The position numbers and the translations under genes were made by a program. From Coriobacteriia bacterium (GTDB taxonomy: Bacteria; Actinomycetota; Coriobacteriia; Anaerosomatales; PALSA-660): a stretch of DNA of 5,808 bases. The notes beneath the pieces are model-generated. The model was given only the letters and a program-made list of their open reading frames with translations, had not been told where the DNA came from and searched no databases. Positions 5,383 through 5,808 of this stretch are shown here, piece by piece (the first letter of the stretch is position 1; the number at the start of each line of letters is the position of its first letter). The stretch is from the NCBI GenBank assembly GCA_030652345.1, contig JAUSAU010000062.1, positions 1-5,808 of the forward strand, given 5' to 3'.

Positions 5383-5808
5383 GATCGCCAACCGCTTGCG
5401 TACGAAGCGGTCGCGCTCGGTCACATCGAGCAGGAACGCGGCCAGATCGGCGCGCGAGACGGTGAGGCCGTCGGGTACCAGATCGCCCTCGCTGACCCGG
5501 TACGCACCCCTCGGAGGACCGTCCTTGAGCACGGCGGCACGCACGACGGTCCACTTCAGGTCCGTGCGCTCCACCAGTTCGCGCTCCATGACGGCGATGT
5601 CGCGGTACATCTCGGCGACATGCGGATAGAGCAGTACGGCGCGATACGCGAGCGGAAGCCGGTCCGGATCGATCCCCGCTCCCTCGGCCGACGCGGCGAC
5701 GAAGCGGATGACTCCCTCTGCGGCGGCGGCGTCGGCCAGGTTGCGCGTCCCTTCGGAGAAGAGCGTCGTGGCGCTGGGGCGCGGCGCGAGGACCGAGATC
5801 ACCGCGTC
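5374..5808 (-). CDS. NAD(P)-binding atypical SDR protein (5' end beyond window)
   Basis: The 144 visible residues are the C-terminal two thirds of an NmrA/NAD_binding_10-like atypical short-chain dehydrogenase, a family usually about 200-230 residues long. The visible part opens with DAVISVLAPRP, which follows the second Rossmann strand region in these proteins. Next come SEGTRNLADAAAAEGVIRFVAASAEG (fragment residues 18-43), MERELVERTDLKWTVVRAAVL (74-94), and the ending YRVSEGDLVPDGLTVSRADLAAFLLD (103-128). All of these follow the pattern of the family. The dinucleotide-binding GxxGxxG motif should lie just beyond the right edge. A GTG at 5802 is in frame but is not the start, because the conserved sequence continues to the edge without a stop. 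No Tyr-x3-Lys catalytic pair is visible, as in other atypical members, so it may be a reductase of an unknown substrate or an NADPH sensor. It converges with the Mrr-like gene. Confidence 0.85.
   Translation of the reverse strand, partial: DAVISVLAPRPSATTLFSEGTRNLADAAAAEGVIRFVAASAEGAGIDPDRLPLAYRAVLLYPHVAEMYRDIAVMERELVERTDLKWTVVRAAVLKDGPPRGAYRVSEGDLVPDGLTVSRADLAAFLLDVTERDRFVRKRLAIAD

Noticed and set aside
5381..5388. GCGATCGC palindrome as a HIP1-like repeat element
   Set aside because: I noticed only this copy, it lies in coding sequence, and an 8-bp GC-rich palindrome is expected by chance.
5802..5808. GTG at 5802 as the start of the SDR gene
   Set aside because: The conserved sequence DAVISVL continues in frame to the window edge, and a protein starting here would lack the dinucleotide-binding fold. 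The gene is truncated by the window, not short.

Overview
The window is GC-rich bacterial chromosome with ordinary, densely packed housekeeping-type genes. The codon bias, the short purine-rich ribosome binding sites, a GTG start, and an L,D-transpeptidase with a VanW-type N-terminal domain suggest a high-GC Gram-positive organism. An actinobacterial lineage (perhaps Coriobacteriia-like) is my best guess, but it is inference and nothing in the window proves it. There is no insertion sequence, CRISPR array, tRNA or rRNA, and no gene-free stretch longer than about 170 bases.

Layout. Three genes run on the minus strand from 2326 down to 1: a GNAT acetyltransferase, an XRE-cupin transcriptional regulator, and an acyl-CoA synthetase of the ACSF2 type that runs off the left edge. 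The regulator and the synthetase are tightly coupled: the ribosome binding site of the synthetase shares a base with the stop codon of the regulator. Divergent from the GNAT gene, on the plus strand, is a family I inorganic pyrophosphatase with a signal peptide and a histidine-rich segment at the predicted mature N-terminus (2498-3274). It converges on an exported L,D-transpeptidase on the minus strand (3351-4352). A strong 15-bp hairpin between them probably terminates both transcripts. Divergent from the transpeptidase is a plus-strand gene (4483-5361) for three predicted membrane segments, an Arg-rich linker and an Mrr-type endonuclease domain. It ends 12 bases from the stop of a convergent NAD(P)-binding atypical SDR gene that enters from the right edge (5374-5808).

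How the parts relate. The regulator-synthetase pair looks like a self-contained, locally regulated acyl-CoA activation unit. The pyrophosphatase and the transpeptidase both act outside the cytoplasmic membrane but face each other, so they are not an operon. The membrane-tethered Mrr-like protein is a single gene with no methylase or other defence partner visible here.

Nothing in the window demonstrates a new multi-gene system. The two items most worth a second look are the exported His-rich pyrophosphatase, which has all the catalytic residues I could place, and the membrane-anchored Mrr nuclease.
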